Below, in pieces: positions 1-7,018 of a stretch of DNA of 28,103 bases (position 1 is the first letter of the stretch; the number at the start of each line of letters is the position of its first letter). Source of the DNA: JACVRW01 sp035650215 (GTDB lineage: Bacteria > Actinomycetota > Thermoleophilia > Solirubrobacterales > Thermoleophilaceae); the NCBI GenBank assembly GCA_035650215.1, contig DASRIC010000014.1, forward strand, positions 1 through 28,103, written 5' to 3'. The notes beneath the pieces were generated by a model. The model was not told where the DNA came from. It saw only the letters and a program-made list of their open reading frames with translations, and made no database searches. The translations under genes were made by a program, and so were the position numbers.

Positions 1-45
1 GCCCCGCTCGATCAGCCCGCGGGCGCTGTCGGGCAGGCTGCTCAC
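1..45 (-). CDS. 5' fragment of a possible pyridoxamine 5'-phosphate oxidase family (PPOX) protein
   Basis: Only the first 15 codons lie in the window. A GTG at 45-43 overlaps the TGA of the upstream flavoprotein gene in a GTGA arrangement, the usual sign of translational coupling in this genome. The residues read MSSLPDSARGLIERG. This resembles the start of PPOX-fold F420/FMN-dependent proteins, which often open with LP-[ED]-S-x-R-x-L-[IL]-E-x-G, but 15 residues cannot prove membership. What is seen is the overlap and the open frame to the window edge; the family is an inference. If right, two flavin-related genes would share an operon. Confidence 0.4.
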   Translation of the reverse strand, partial: MSSLPDSARGLIERG

Positions 46-1595
46 GCCCGCGACTCCACGGTCAGCGCCTCGTGGACGAATCGCACCGCGGCCGCGCCGT
101 CGCCGACCGCCGTCGCGCAGCGCTTGATCGAGCCCGAGCGCACGTCGCCGGCCGCGAACACACCCGGCAGGCTCGTCTCGAGCAGGCCGTCGGCGCCCGC
201 GTCCGCCCCGGTGAGGACGAAGCCGTGTTCGTCGGTCGCGACCGCGGAGCCGAGCCAGTCCGTGCACGGCGCTGCGCCGAGGAACAGGAACAGAAATCCG
301 AACGGGACGCGCTCACCGTCCGCCAGCGTGACCGCCGAGAGCTCCCCGTCCGAGCCGTGCAGCTCGGCGATCTCACTGTTATCGCGCACGGCGACGCCAT
401 AGCGGTCGAGGTCGGAAATCAAATAGTCGGACATCGTCTCGCGCAGGTCGGCGCGGCGGTGCATCAGCGTCACGAGTGCGCCGCCGCGGGCCAGCCAGAT
501 CGCCGCCTGCGCGGCGGAGTTGCCGCCGCCCACGACGCCCACGCGCTGCCCGCTGCAGAGCTGCCCCTCGGCGGGCCCGGCCGCGTAGAGCACGCTCAGC
601 CCCTCGTAATCCTCGAGGCCCTCCACAGGCAGCCGCCGGTACTCGGCGCCGGTGGCGATCACAACGGCGCGCGCGCGTATCTCGCGGTCGCCGTCCAGCG
701 TCACCACCTGCCGCCCGCCCGAGGTCTCGAGCCCGACCGCCTGATAGGGCGACGCGGTGCGCGCCCCGAACTTGCGCGCCTGGGTGATTGCACGGCTTGT
801 GAGCTCGGTGCCGGTGATCCCGGCCGGGAAGCCGAGGTAGTTCTCGATCCGCCGCGACGCCCCGGCCTGGCCGCCGAGGCCGGCGCTCTCGATCACCAGC
901 GTCGCGAGCCCCTCCGACGCACCGTAGACCGCGGCGCCGAGCCCGGCCGGACCGCCGCCCACCACGAGCAGGTCAACCTCCTCTACGGGTGCGAGCTCGA
1001 GCCCGATGCCGAGCGCGCGTGAGAGCTCGCCGTTGGTGGGACGCGTGAGCATCACCCCGTCAGGCAGACGAACAAGCGGCAGCTCGCCCTCCGCCTCGCC
1101 ATCCTCGTCCCACACGTAGGGCAGCCTCAGCCGCCGCGCGAACTCGATCAGGCGCCTGGTGTCCGCCGATGCGCGCGGGCCGACGATCTCGACGCCGATG
1201 CCCTCTCGCTGCTGGAGAAGCTCACGGCGCCGGTTGAAGGCGGTGAGGAGCAGGTCCGCGAGCGGAGCGTCCTCAACCATCAGGCGTCGCAGCGCGCCCC
1301 GCTCGACCGCGATGTAGCGCATCGGCGTGCGCGCGACGGCGCTCAGGAAGACCGTCTGGCCGGACATCAGGCCGAGTTCGCCGACGAAGCCGTTGGCTGG
1401 GTGCCGGACGATCTCGGTGCCCGCCGCGTCCACCACCGCAGCCTCCCCCTCGAGGATGGCGATGAACGGATAGGTGCGGTCGCCGATCCGGAACAGAAAC
1501 TCGCCCTGCTCGGCCCAGCGCTCCTCGCCGATCTCGGCGAGCTGAGCGAGCTGGCTGTCGGTCAGGAGGGCGCTGACGGGTCCGGACGCGGTCAC
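42..1595 (-). CDS. cNMP-fold / glutaredoxin-like / thioredoxin-reductase-like FAD oxidoreductase
   Basis: This 517-residue, three-part protein is probably a cytosolic NAD(P)H-dependent flavoprotein. Residues ~10-120 form a Crp-type cyclic-nucleotide-binding fold (GELGL at 72-76). Residues ~133-200 resemble a glutaredoxin-like module (VEIVGPRASADTRRL, LPLVRLPDG, PTNGEL). Residues ~207-510 are a thioredoxin-reductase fold with the FAD motif GGGPAG at 213-218, the NAD(P)H motif GGGNS at 356-360 and FAAGD near 480. Two key features are missing. The redox CxxC of true thioredoxin reductases, expected near 335-345, is replaced by a stretch with a single Cys. The phosphate-binding Arg of the cNMP cassette is Val82. 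It may therefore be a diaphorase- or sensor-type flavoprotein rather than a thioredoxin reductase. The GTG start at 1595 has GGAG four bases upstream. The fold is certain; the substrate is unknown. Confidence 0.88.
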   Translation of the reverse strand: MTASGPVSALLTDSQLAQLAEIGEERWAEQGEFLFRIGDRTYPFIAILEGEAAVVDAAGTEIVRHPANGFVGELGLMSGQTVFLSAVARTPMRYIAVERGALRRLMVEDAPLADLLLTAFNRRRELLQQREGIGVEIVGPRASADTRRLIEFARRLRLPYVWDEDGEAEGELPLVRLPDGVMLTRPTNGELSRALGIGLELAPVEEVDLLVVGGGPAGLGAAVYGASEGLATLVIESAGLGGQAGASRRIENYLGFPAGITGTELTSRAITQARKFGARTASPYQAVGLETSGGRQVVTLDGDREIRARAVVIATGAEYRRLPVEGLEDYEGLSVLYAAGPAEGQLCSGQRVGVVGGGNSAAQAAIWLARGGALVTLMHRRADLRETMSDYLISDLDRYGVAVRDNSEIAELHGSDGELSAVTLADGERVPFGFLFLFLGAAPCTDWLGSAVATDEHGFVLTGADAGADGLLETSLPGVFAAGDVRSGSIKRCATAVGDGAAAVRFVHEALTVESRA

Positions 1596-1628
1596 GACGC
1601 TCCAAGCTAGCGAGGCCCGTCGCCCGGC

Positions 1629-2021
1629 CTACTCCACAGACGCGGCCTCCGCGAGCGCCTCAGCCCGCCTGACATAGAAGCTCACCTTCGAGACCAGCGA
1701 GTCGCGGACCTCGAAGACGAACCAGAACTCGCCTTCGATCGGGATGCCGCTGGCCTCGCCGCGCACCAGTTGGCGGACGCGGACCAGGACGGAGCCGCCC
1801 GTATCGATGAACTCCTCGGGGATCACCGACCAGTCGCTGAATCCTTCGGTCCAGTCGGCGGTGGCCTCGAGGAAGCCCTCCTTGCCGTGGTATGTGGCGC
1901 CGTCGGGATCCGCGCGGTAGGTCACGAGGTCGTCGGCCATCAGGTCGAGCATGCCGGTCAGGTCGCCCTGCTCGAAGGCGGTAAATCCGCTGCGGACGAG
2001 TGCCACGCTCTCTTGCGACAT
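1629..2021 (-). CDS. SnoaL/NTF2-like small protein
   Basis: This 130-residue protein has the NTF2-like (SnoaL) alpha+beta cone fold. The seen marks are an N-terminal helix after MSQESVALVRSGF, the segment DLMADDLVTYRADPDG, the YHGKEGF turn and a final strand with F-x-F-x-V-R-D. Many such proteins are small-molecule isomerases, hydrolases or binding modules, and no substrate can be assigned. The ATG at 2021 overlaps the TGA of the upstream WYL regulator (TGATG), so translation is probably coupled. A GTG one codon earlier is possible, but MSQE is the usual opening of this family here; the gene at 3900-4298 starts MSQENV. It is probably co-transcribed with the regulator. Confidence 0.8.
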   Translation of the reverse strand: MSQESVALVRSGFTAFEQGDLTGMLDLMADDLVTYRADPDGATYHGKEGFLEATADWTEGFSDWSVIPEEFIDTGGSVLVRVRQLVRGEASGIPIEGEFWFVFEVRDSLVSKVSFYVRRAEALAEAASVE

Positions 2022-2962
2022 CACTGCTCCCGAGTCGACGCCTCGACTAGCCGCTCCCCCAGCGCCAGCACGCTCGCCCGCAGCGTATCCGGCCGGCGGA
2101 TCTCGAAGTCGCAGCCGGCGCCCGCGAGCAGGCCCGCGACCCAGTCCAGCGACTCCGCCCGCATGCGGAGGACCGTCCCCCCACCGAACGGTGACAGCTC
2201 GGCGAGGGTGGGCGGGAAGCGGGTAGCAACCTCGGCGAGCGGCGCACGGAGCAGCACCTCGACCTCGTGAGTCCAGGGCACGCGGGCGAGGGTCCGGCTG
2301 ACGAAGTCGACGGCGTTGAACTCGGCCGGCGGCGGTTGGCCGGCGCCGCGCAGCTGGACGCGCTGAAAGCGGTCGGCGCGCAGGGCGCGCGGCTCGCCGC
2401 GACGGTGGTCGTGCGCCGGCACGTACCAGCGGCCGCGGTGCGAGACCACGCCGTACGGACTGAGCGAGCGCTCCGAGCGAACGCCGTCGGACGCGACGTA
2501 GACCGCGTCGACCCGGCGCCCGCGGAGCGCGGCCTCGGCGAGCAGGAGCAGGTGCTCAGCCTCGGGAGGCATCGCCTCGTGCGCGGTGGGAGTGAAGCTG
2601 AGCGTCTGCTCGAGCGCCTCTACGCGCCGGCGGACCCGGTCCGGCAGCACGCGGCGGATCTTCGCGAGCGCGCCGTCGGCGTCGAGGCCGTCGCGGCGGG
2701 CGGCGAGAAGGCCGAGCGCGACGGCGGTGGTCTCGGCCGCCGTGAGCATCAGCGGCGGCATGCGGTAGCCGGGCCGCAGGCGATAGCCGCCGGCGGGCCC
2801 GCGCTCGGCCTCGACGGGGATGCCCAGATCCTGGAGTGAGACGACGTCGCGCCGCACGGTCCGCGCGTCCACGCCCAGCCGGCGGCCGAGCTCGGGGCCG
2901 GTGAGCGAGGGCTGGTCCTGCAGGGCCTCGAGCAGAGCCAGGACGCGAGCTGCCTTCGACAT
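2021..2962 (-). CDS. WYL-domain transcriptional regulator, YafY/DeoR-like
   Basis: This 313-residue one-component regulator has an N-terminal winged helix-turn-helix at residues ~1-60 (SLTGPELGRRLGVDARTVRRD recognition region), a GGYRL linker, a central WYL domain at ~140-210 (SLSPYGVVSHRGRWYVPAHD, then RALRADRFQ) and a C-terminal WCX-type extension. The family contains ligand-responsive repressors and activators; the ligand is unknown. The gene starts only 46 bp from a divergent gene at 3009, and the gap contains a 16-bp dyad that could be its operator. The downstream NTF2-like gene is coupled to it by a 1-bp overlap. The likely targets are therefore its own operon and the divergent pair 3009-3889. 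Domain assignment is firm; the targets are inferred. Confidence 0.9.
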   Translation of the reverse strand: MSKAARVLALLEALQDQPSLTGPELGRRLGVDARTVRRDVVSLQDLGIPVEAERGPAGGYRLRPGYRMPPLMLTAAETTAVALGLLAARRDGLDADGALAKIRRVLPDRVRRRVEALEQTLSFTPTAHEAMPPEAEHLLLLAEAALRGRRVDAVYVASDGVRSERSLSPYGVVSHRGRWYVPAHDHRRGEPRALRADRFQRVQLRGAGQPPPAEFNAVDFVSRTLARVPWTHEVEVLLRAPLAEVATRFPPTLAELSPFGGGTVLRMRAESLDWVAGLLAGAGCDFEIRRPDTLRASVLALGERLVEASTREQ

Positions 2963-2967
2963 AGAGG

Positions 2968-2983
2968 ACAGATAGTGCCCTGT
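2968..2983. promoter_or_regulatory. Dyad between divergent genes, possible WYL-regulator operator
   Basis: ACAG-N8-CTGT (ACAG at 2968-2971, CTGT at 2980-2983) sits in the 46-bp gap between the WYL regulator (minus) and the unknown gene at 3009 (plus). It overlaps a possible minus-strand -10 (CACTAT) and lies just upstream of a possible plus-strand -10 (TAGAGT, 2992-2997). Binding here could control both directions. The arms are only 4 bp, so this is suggestive. Confidence 0.4.
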
Positions 2984-3008
2984 TTAGGCCCTAGAGTCCA
3001 TCACCGCC

Positions 3009-3422
3009 ATGAGCTACCAACCTCGATCGATATCGCTGCTCGAACGCGACGGGCGGCTCAAGCACTACGGCATCGCGACCCACGGCCCCACGCCGCGCCA
3101 CGAGCTCGCGGCCGCCACGAAGCGGCTCGCGTACGAGGTCGTGCCCGACGGGGCGTTCGGGTTCACGATCGCCCACGACGCGGCCGGCGCGGGCCTCGGC
3201 CTCGTCTACTGGTGGGCGAACGAGAACGAGATCCACCAGCGCGTGTTCGCCTCGGCGCTCGACGACCCCGGAGCGCTCCAGCCCGCCGACGGCTCCGGGA
3301 TGGCCTGCGTGTGGGAGCTCGAGATCATCGACTTCGAGCGCCGAGCATGGCTGGACGAGGTCCTCAAGCGCGGCGACACCGAGCGCTACTGCGAACGCAA
3401 GCTCGAGGAGGTCACGCTCTGA
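3009..3422 (+). CDS. Conserved-looking protein of unknown function
   Basis: The gene encodes 137 residues with no signal peptide or membrane segment, so it is probably cytosolic. It is rich in Trp, Tyr and charged residues (GLVYWWANENEIHQRVF, then MACVWELEIIDFERRAW), and its C-terminal helix ends in a charged stretch. I do not recognise a named domain. Coding is supported by strong GC-rich third positions, an ATG 46 bp from the divergent WYL regulator, and a TGATG overlap with the next gene, a second protein of unknown function. The two were probably kept together as a functional pair, possibly under control of the regulator. The function is unknown. Confidence 0.75.
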   Translation: MSYQPRSISLLERDGRLKHYGIATHGPTPRHELAAATKRLAYEVVPDGAFGFTIAHDAAGAGLGLVYWWANENEIHQRVFASALDDPGALQPADGSGMACVWELEIIDFERRAWLDEVLKRGDTERYCERKLEEVTL

Positions 3423-3889
3423 TGCCCGTCACGGACTTCGATTTCCTGCCCGGCTCCTGGCACGTGCAGAGCCGCAAGCTCGTCGACACGCTCGATCCCG
3501 ACTGCACGGAGTGGGAGGAGTTCGAGGCCACCTCCGAGGCCCACGCCATGCTCGGCGGCGGGGGGAACATCGACCACTTCCGGGTCGAGGGAGGGGGCTA
3601 CGAGGGGTTCTCGCTGCGCCTGTACGACCCCGCCGACGACCTGTGGCGCATCTGGTGGGCGTCGACCGAACGCCCCGGCCGGCTCGACCCGCCCGTCGAG
3701 GGGCGCTTCGCAGCCGACGGGAGCGCGCGCTTCGAGTGCGACGACGTGCTAGAGGGCGTGCCGATCCGCATGCGCTTCGACTGGTCGGAGATCACCGAGC
3801 GCTCCGCGCGCTGGGAGCAGGCCTTCTCCTTTGACGACGGCGAGACCTGGAAGACCAACTGGGTGATGCTGCTCTCGCGCGAGGCTTGA
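3422..3889 (+). CDS. Conserved lipocalin/DUF1579-like protein of unknown function
   Basis: The 155-residue product opens FDFLPGSWHVQSRKL, a pattern shared with small beta-barrel proteins of the calycin or DUF1579-like type (FDFxxGxWxV). It continues with a WEEFEATSEAHAMLGGGGN segment, repeated beta strands, WRIWWAS, and a closing RWEQAFSFDDGETWKTNW. No enzyme motif is visible and no signal peptide is seen. The ATG at 3422 overlaps the TGA of the preceding gene, so the two are coupled. Longer upstream openings in this frame run over the 3009 gene and are not used. It ends 10 bp before the stop of the convergent NTF2-like gene. The fold assignment is moderately sure; the function is unknown. 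Confidence 0.78.
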   Translation: MPVTDFDFLPGSWHVQSRKLVDTLDPDCTEWEEFEATSEAHAMLGGGGNIDHFRVEGGGYEGFSLRLYDPADDLWRIWWASTERPGRLDPPVEGRFAADGSARFECDDVLEGVPIRMRFDWSEITERSARWEQAFSFDDGETWKTNWVMLLSREA

Positions 3890-3899
3890 GCGGCGCGGC

Positions 3900-4298
3900 C
3901 TACTCCCGCACCGCCACCGCTTCGAGGGCCTCGGCCAGGTCCTCGTGAAGAACCTGTCGCGCGATGAGCCCGTCACGGACGGTGTAGACATGGGCCAGCC
4001 TGAGTGAGACCTCGGCTTCACTTGTCCGCCCGCGAGTTCGGACGTATTCCAAAACGACCACCTGGTCTCCGGCGTCCGCCACGTGCTCGTATTCCAGGTG
4101 CGGATGCTCGAAGGCGGCGGAGAAGTCCCGTATCCATTTGAGCAGGCCGTCACGACCGTGAAAGGTGCGTCCGAAAACCTCGGCCCACTTGGAGACGATC
4201 TCCACGTCCGTCGCATAGAAGGAGGCGATCTCTTCCGGCTCGAAACGCCGCCAGGCGGCACACGCGCGAAGGACCAGATCTACGTTTTCCTGCGACAT
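3900..4298 (-). CDS. SnoaL/NTF2-like small protein, paralogue of 1629-2021
   Basis: This 132-residue NTF2-like protein starts MSQENVDLVLRACAAWRRF, followed by FYATDVEIVSKWAEV, FHGRDGLLKWIRDF, a strand with DQVVVLEYVRTRGR and a final VRDGLIARQVL. This is the typical order of the SnoaL-like fold. It shares the MSQE(S/N)V opening and overall plan with the gene at 1629-2021, so the two are likely paralogues. It stands alone on the minus strand, convergent with 3422-3889 and divergent from 4392. No catalytic residues can be assigned. Many proteins in this group are annotated only as nuclear transport factor 2 family. Confidence 0.8.
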   Translation of the reverse strand: MSQENVDLVLRACAAWRRFEPEEIASFYATDVEIVSKWAEVFGRTFHGRDGLLKWIRDFSAAFEHPHLEYEHVADAGDQVVVLEYVRTRGRTSEAEVSLRLAHVYTVRDGLIARQVLHEDLAEALEAVAVRE

Positions 4299-4391
4299 CG
4301 CCCGCAGTATCCGCTGCTCGTCGGGTCGCGTCCAGGCTGACCGGCACTCGACGTCCGCCCCGGACCTGACCCCGCCCGGTAGCGTTTCCCC

Positions 4392-5213
4392 GTGGCCCTC
4401 CTGGCCGAACAGGCCGCGCCGAGCTGGGTCCCGTTCGTCGCCTTTCTCGTCCCGGCGCTGATCGTGGCCGCGGTGCTGATTCCCGCGCTCCGCTCGCGGC
4501 GGCGGGCGAGCGCGGCTCGCCGCTCACAACGGCGGCGCAGGTCCGCCGATGCGACGGAGCTCGGCTCCGGCGCCCGTATCGACGACCCGGCTCCCTACAG
4601 CATCGAGGCGCTGCTGAAGGCGCTCGCCATCGCGCCCGAGGATCACGGGCCCACCGCCGACGGGATGCCCCACGACGAGGGTTGGATGGGCACGATGCTC
4701 GGCCTGAAGTCCCGGATGTCGGCGGCCAGCGAGGTGCTCGAGCCGCACGTGCACTGGGGAACGCGCCAGGGCCGCCAGGTCTTCATCCGGATCGGGCCGG
4801 ACGAGAAGCTCGAGGGCGGCACCACGATGCTCTCGAATCGCCACATTCGGGCAATCACCGTGCTGCGCGTGGATGCCCCGGCGTTCGACATCGCCTCCGA
4901 CGGCGGCACGCTCCGGGGCTCGGAGGAGAGCCCCGACCGGCTCCAGGGCCTCGTCGAGCGCCTGGCTGCAGACCGCTCCACCTGGAGCAACGTCCTGATC
5001 GCCGGCGGCCCGGCCGGCATCGTGGCCGCACGAAGCGCGATCGACGGCACGGCCGGCAGCTGGGTGTACGACCTCTGGCTCTGCGAGCGGATCGCGGGCG
5101 AGCTCGACCTGGAGCCCCTTAAGCCGGCGCGCGTCGGTCCGCGCTGGAAGGTGCCGTACGGGTTCGGAAAATCGCTCGAGCCGGTGGAGAGGTCGCGCCG
5201 CGGCGCTTCCTAG
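4392..5213 (+). CDS. Membrane-anchored protein of unknown function
   Basis: The 273-residue product has one hydrophobic helix near the N terminus (residues ~11-31, VPFVAFLVPALIVAAVLIPAL), then a very basic RSRRR linker, which predicts an N-out/C-in anchor. The remaining ~220 residues form a soluble domain without a recognised motif. It contains HVHWGTRQGRQVFIRIGPDEK, a MLSNRHIRAITVLRVDAP core and a late WVYDLWLCERIA helix. The GTG start at 4392 is chosen because it places the hydrophobic segment at the N terminus. It is probably transcribed from the 93-bp gap shared with the divergent NTF2-like gene. The coding call is strong; the function is unknown. Confidence 0.75.
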   Translation: MALLAEQAAPSWVPFVAFLVPALIVAAVLIPALRSRRRASAARRSQRRRRSADATELGSGARIDDPAPYSIEALLKALAIAPEDHGPTADGMPHDEGWMGTMLGLKSRMSAASEVLEPHVHWGTRQGRQVFIRIGPDEKLEGGTTMLSNRHIRAITVLRVDAPAFDIASDGGTLRGSEESPDRLQGLVERLAADRSTWSNVLIAGGPAGIVAARSAIDGTAGSWVYDLWLCERIAGELDLEPLKPARVGPRWKVPYGFGKSLEPVERSRRGAS

Positions 5214-5224
5214 CGCGAACGGCG

Positions 5225-6055
5225 CTAAAAGCCCCGCCGCACCGCGATCACCCGAAGCGGTCCTCCAGACCCACCCTCGATCTTCATCGGCAGCGCCACC
5301 ACGCCGAAGCCGCGCCTCGGCAGGCGCCCCAGGCGGGCCAGGTTCTCGAACACCGGCGTGTTCGCGGCGCCGAGCACCCGGTGCGACATGAAGTCGGTGG
5401 ACTGGCCGCGATCGATGCTCGCGGTGTCGATGCCCACCGCCTTCACCCGGCGCTGGCGCACGAGCCAGCGGGCGCCGCCCTCGGCGAGGCCGGGGAAGTG
5501 CAGCTTGGGCACCGCGGCCTCGCCGCGCTCGGCCGTGCCGAGGTAGCGCTCGGCATCAGGCCAGAAGCGGTCGAAGCCGGTGCGCAGCAGCACGATCGAC
5601 CGGCGCGGGATGCGCCCGTTCATGCGCTCCCAGGCCTGGAAGTCCGCCGCCGTGATCAGGTAGTCGCGATCGGCGAGTGCGCGCGGCACGACGCTCACCA
5701 CCACGGCTCCGCCCACGAGGCGGGGTAGCGGGATCTCGTCGGTCTTGTCACCGCCCCGTGCGAAGTGGATCGGCGAGTCTAGGTGGGTGCCGCCGTGTTC
5801 GGCGGCGCTGAAGTCGTTGGCGGCGTAGAACCAGCCGCCCTCGGTCTCGCCCTCGGCGACCTTCGTGAGCGTGAAGCGGGTGGCGGTCGGCCAGTAGATC
5901 GTGTCCTTGTTGAAGGAGTGCGAGAGGTCCACGAGACCCCCGAGGGAGCCGGCGGCGGCACCGGAAGGCGCGGAGCCGCCGGCGAACGCCCCCGTGAAGG
6001 TGGCGGCGGCGAAGCCGATTGCGAGGCAGGCGGAGAGGGTGAGCGCGCGTTGCAT
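5225..6055 (-). CDS. Exported cyclase-family (kynurenine formamidase-like) metal hydrolase
   Basis: This protein of ~276 residues belongs to the cyclase / kynurenine-formamidase family of metal-dependent amide or ester hydrolases. The diagnostic motif EHGGTHLDSPIHF (H-x-G-T-H-x-D-x-P-x-H-F) is intact, and VDLSHSF precedes it. A later GIDTASID segment also fits the family. The N terminus (MQRALTLSACLAIGFAAATF, then an Ala/Gly-rich stretch) is a signal peptide, so the enzyme probably acts outside the membrane. That is less common than the cytosolic tryptophan-catabolic version, and no other kynurenine-pathway gene lies nearby. The start could also be the GTG at 6061, two codons earlier; ATG at 6055 gives the cleaner signal sequence. 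The substrate is unknown. Confidence 0.85.
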   Translation of the reverse strand: MQRALTLSACLAIGFAAATFTGAFAGGSAPSGAAAGSLGGLVDLSHSFNKDTIYWPTATRFTLTKVAEGETEGGWFYAANDFSAAEHGGTHLDSPIHFARGGDKTDEIPLPRLVGGAVVVSVVPRALADRDYLITAADFQAWERMNGRIPRRSIVLLRTGFDRFWPDAERYLGTAERGEAAVPKLHFPGLAEGGARWLVRQRRVKAVGIDTASIDRGQSTDFMSHRVLGAANTPVFENLARLGRLPRRGFGVVALPMKIEGGSGGPLRVIAVRRGF

Positions 6056-6155
6056 GGGCACGTTCTACCCGAAGCCCGCACCGCCCGTAATTCATCGCGC
6101 CGCGGCCGGTTGGAGTCACATCGGCGGTCAGAAAGCAACCAAAGGAGTGACCACC

Positions 6156-6947
6156 ATGAGCTCCATCCTCAGGCGCCGTCCTTCGGCGGCCACCCTCATC
6201 TCCTGCTTCGCGCTGTTCATGGCGCTCGGCGGGGTGTCCTACGGCTTCGCGGCGGGATCGATCGACAGCCGCGAGATCCTCAACAACACGATTCGCGGCA
6301 AGGATGTGCACCAGGAGACGCTCACCGGCAGCGACGTGAAGGACGGCAAGCTCGGCGGCGCCGACCTTGCGGCCGACTCGCTCGGCGGCGGGCACATCGC
6401 GCCCGACTCGCTCGGCGGCGCCGACGTGGGTCCCGACTCGCTCGGCGGAGCGGACGTGAACGAGGCCTCGCTGGGCAAGGTGCCGGCGGCCGCGCAGGCC
6501 GACAACGCGAGCTCGGCGGGGAACGCGAACACCGTCGACGGCGTGTCGGCGGAGGCGTTCACGATCGGTCGCAGCGGCTTCCTGGGCACCTGCGAGCCGG
6601 GTGTGACCACCGTCAAGTGCGCGACGGTCACGCTGAGCCTGCCGCGACCTGGCCGCGTTCTCCTGAACACCGGCGGGCAGTGGCACAGCGACGACCCCAA
6701 CGGCACGTCCCTTCGCGGCCTCTGCCGCATCATGCACAACGACGCGAACCTCACGGCCCCGACCGAGGAGGGCTCGCTCGCCCAGCACACGGACGGCAAC
6801 CAGGAGCAGGCCCTGTCTGCTCAGACGGTGGTGACCAACGTGCTGGCCGCCGGCGACCACGAGTTCTCGCTGGCGTGCTCCGACGACGTCGGCGACATGG
6901 ACTTCACGGACACGCGCATCTCGGCCGTGCTGCTCGGCTCCAGCTGA
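6156..6947 (+). CDS. Secreted decapeptide-repeat protein
   Basis: The 263-residue product has an N-terminal hydrophobic segment (SAATLISCFALFMALGGVSYG), a form common at the start of exported Thermoleophilia proteins. After it come about six tandem ten-residue units built on (D/E)-x-L-x-G-x-D-(V/L), mainly DSLGGADVGP-like, at residues ~50-108. A C-terminal beta-rich domain of ~140 residues contains two likely disulfide cysteine pairs (GTCEPG...VKCATV and LCRIM...LACSDD). The ATG at 6156 is chosen because AAAGGAG lies at 6141-6147; the frame is open further upstream but lacks a comparable site. The repeat probably forms a regular stalk or solenoid. The gene is a single unit followed by a strong terminator hairpin. 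The function is unknown; cell-surface attachment is an inference. Confidence 0.85.
   Translation: MSSILRRRPSAATLISCFALFMALGGVSYGFAAGSIDSREILNNTIRGKDVHQETLTGSDVKDGKLGGADLAADSLGGGHIAPDSLGGADVGPDSLGGADVNEASLGKVPAAAQADNASSAGNANTVDGVSAEAFTIGRSGFLGTCEPGVTTVKCATVTLSLPRPGRVLLNTGGQWHSDDPNGTSLRGLCRIMHNDANLTAPTEEGSLAQHTDGNQEQALSAQTVVTNVLAAGDHEFSLACSDDVGDMDFTDTRISAVLLGSS
6343..6480 (+). repeat. 30-bp tandem repeat inside the secreted protein gene
   Basis: Near-identical units start at 6343, 6373, 6403, 6433 and 6463, exactly 30 bp apart. The best-preserved part is CCGACTCGCTCGGCGG, at 6373, 6403 and 6433. They encode the decapeptide repeats and keep the frame, so copy number could vary by slippage without frameshift. 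Confidence 0.85.
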
Positions 6948-6977
6948 GACACGCCTGACAGTCCGCTTGCAGTCCCA

Positions 6978-7005
6978 CCGGAGGGGCCCGCGAGGGCCCC
7001 TCCGG
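6978..7005 (+). terminator. Strong terminator-like hairpin after the repeat-protein gene
   Basis: A perfect 12-bp stem (CCGGAGGGGCCC at 6978-6989, GGGCCCCTCCGG at 6994-7005) is closed by a GCGA tetraloop of the GNRA class. It lies 30 bp after the stop at 6947 and 13 bp before the next start. The following bases (TCATAGTG) are only slightly T-rich, so it is a hairpin terminator without a classic U-tract. Confidence 0.75.
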
Positions 7006-7018
7006 TCATAGTGTTCGC

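Noticed and set aside
5901..6155. Upstream extension of the secreted repeat protein
   Set aside because: The extension overlaps the antisense signal peptide region of the cyclase-family gene. AAAGGAG before the ATG at 6156 and the hydrophobic signal right after it set the start there.
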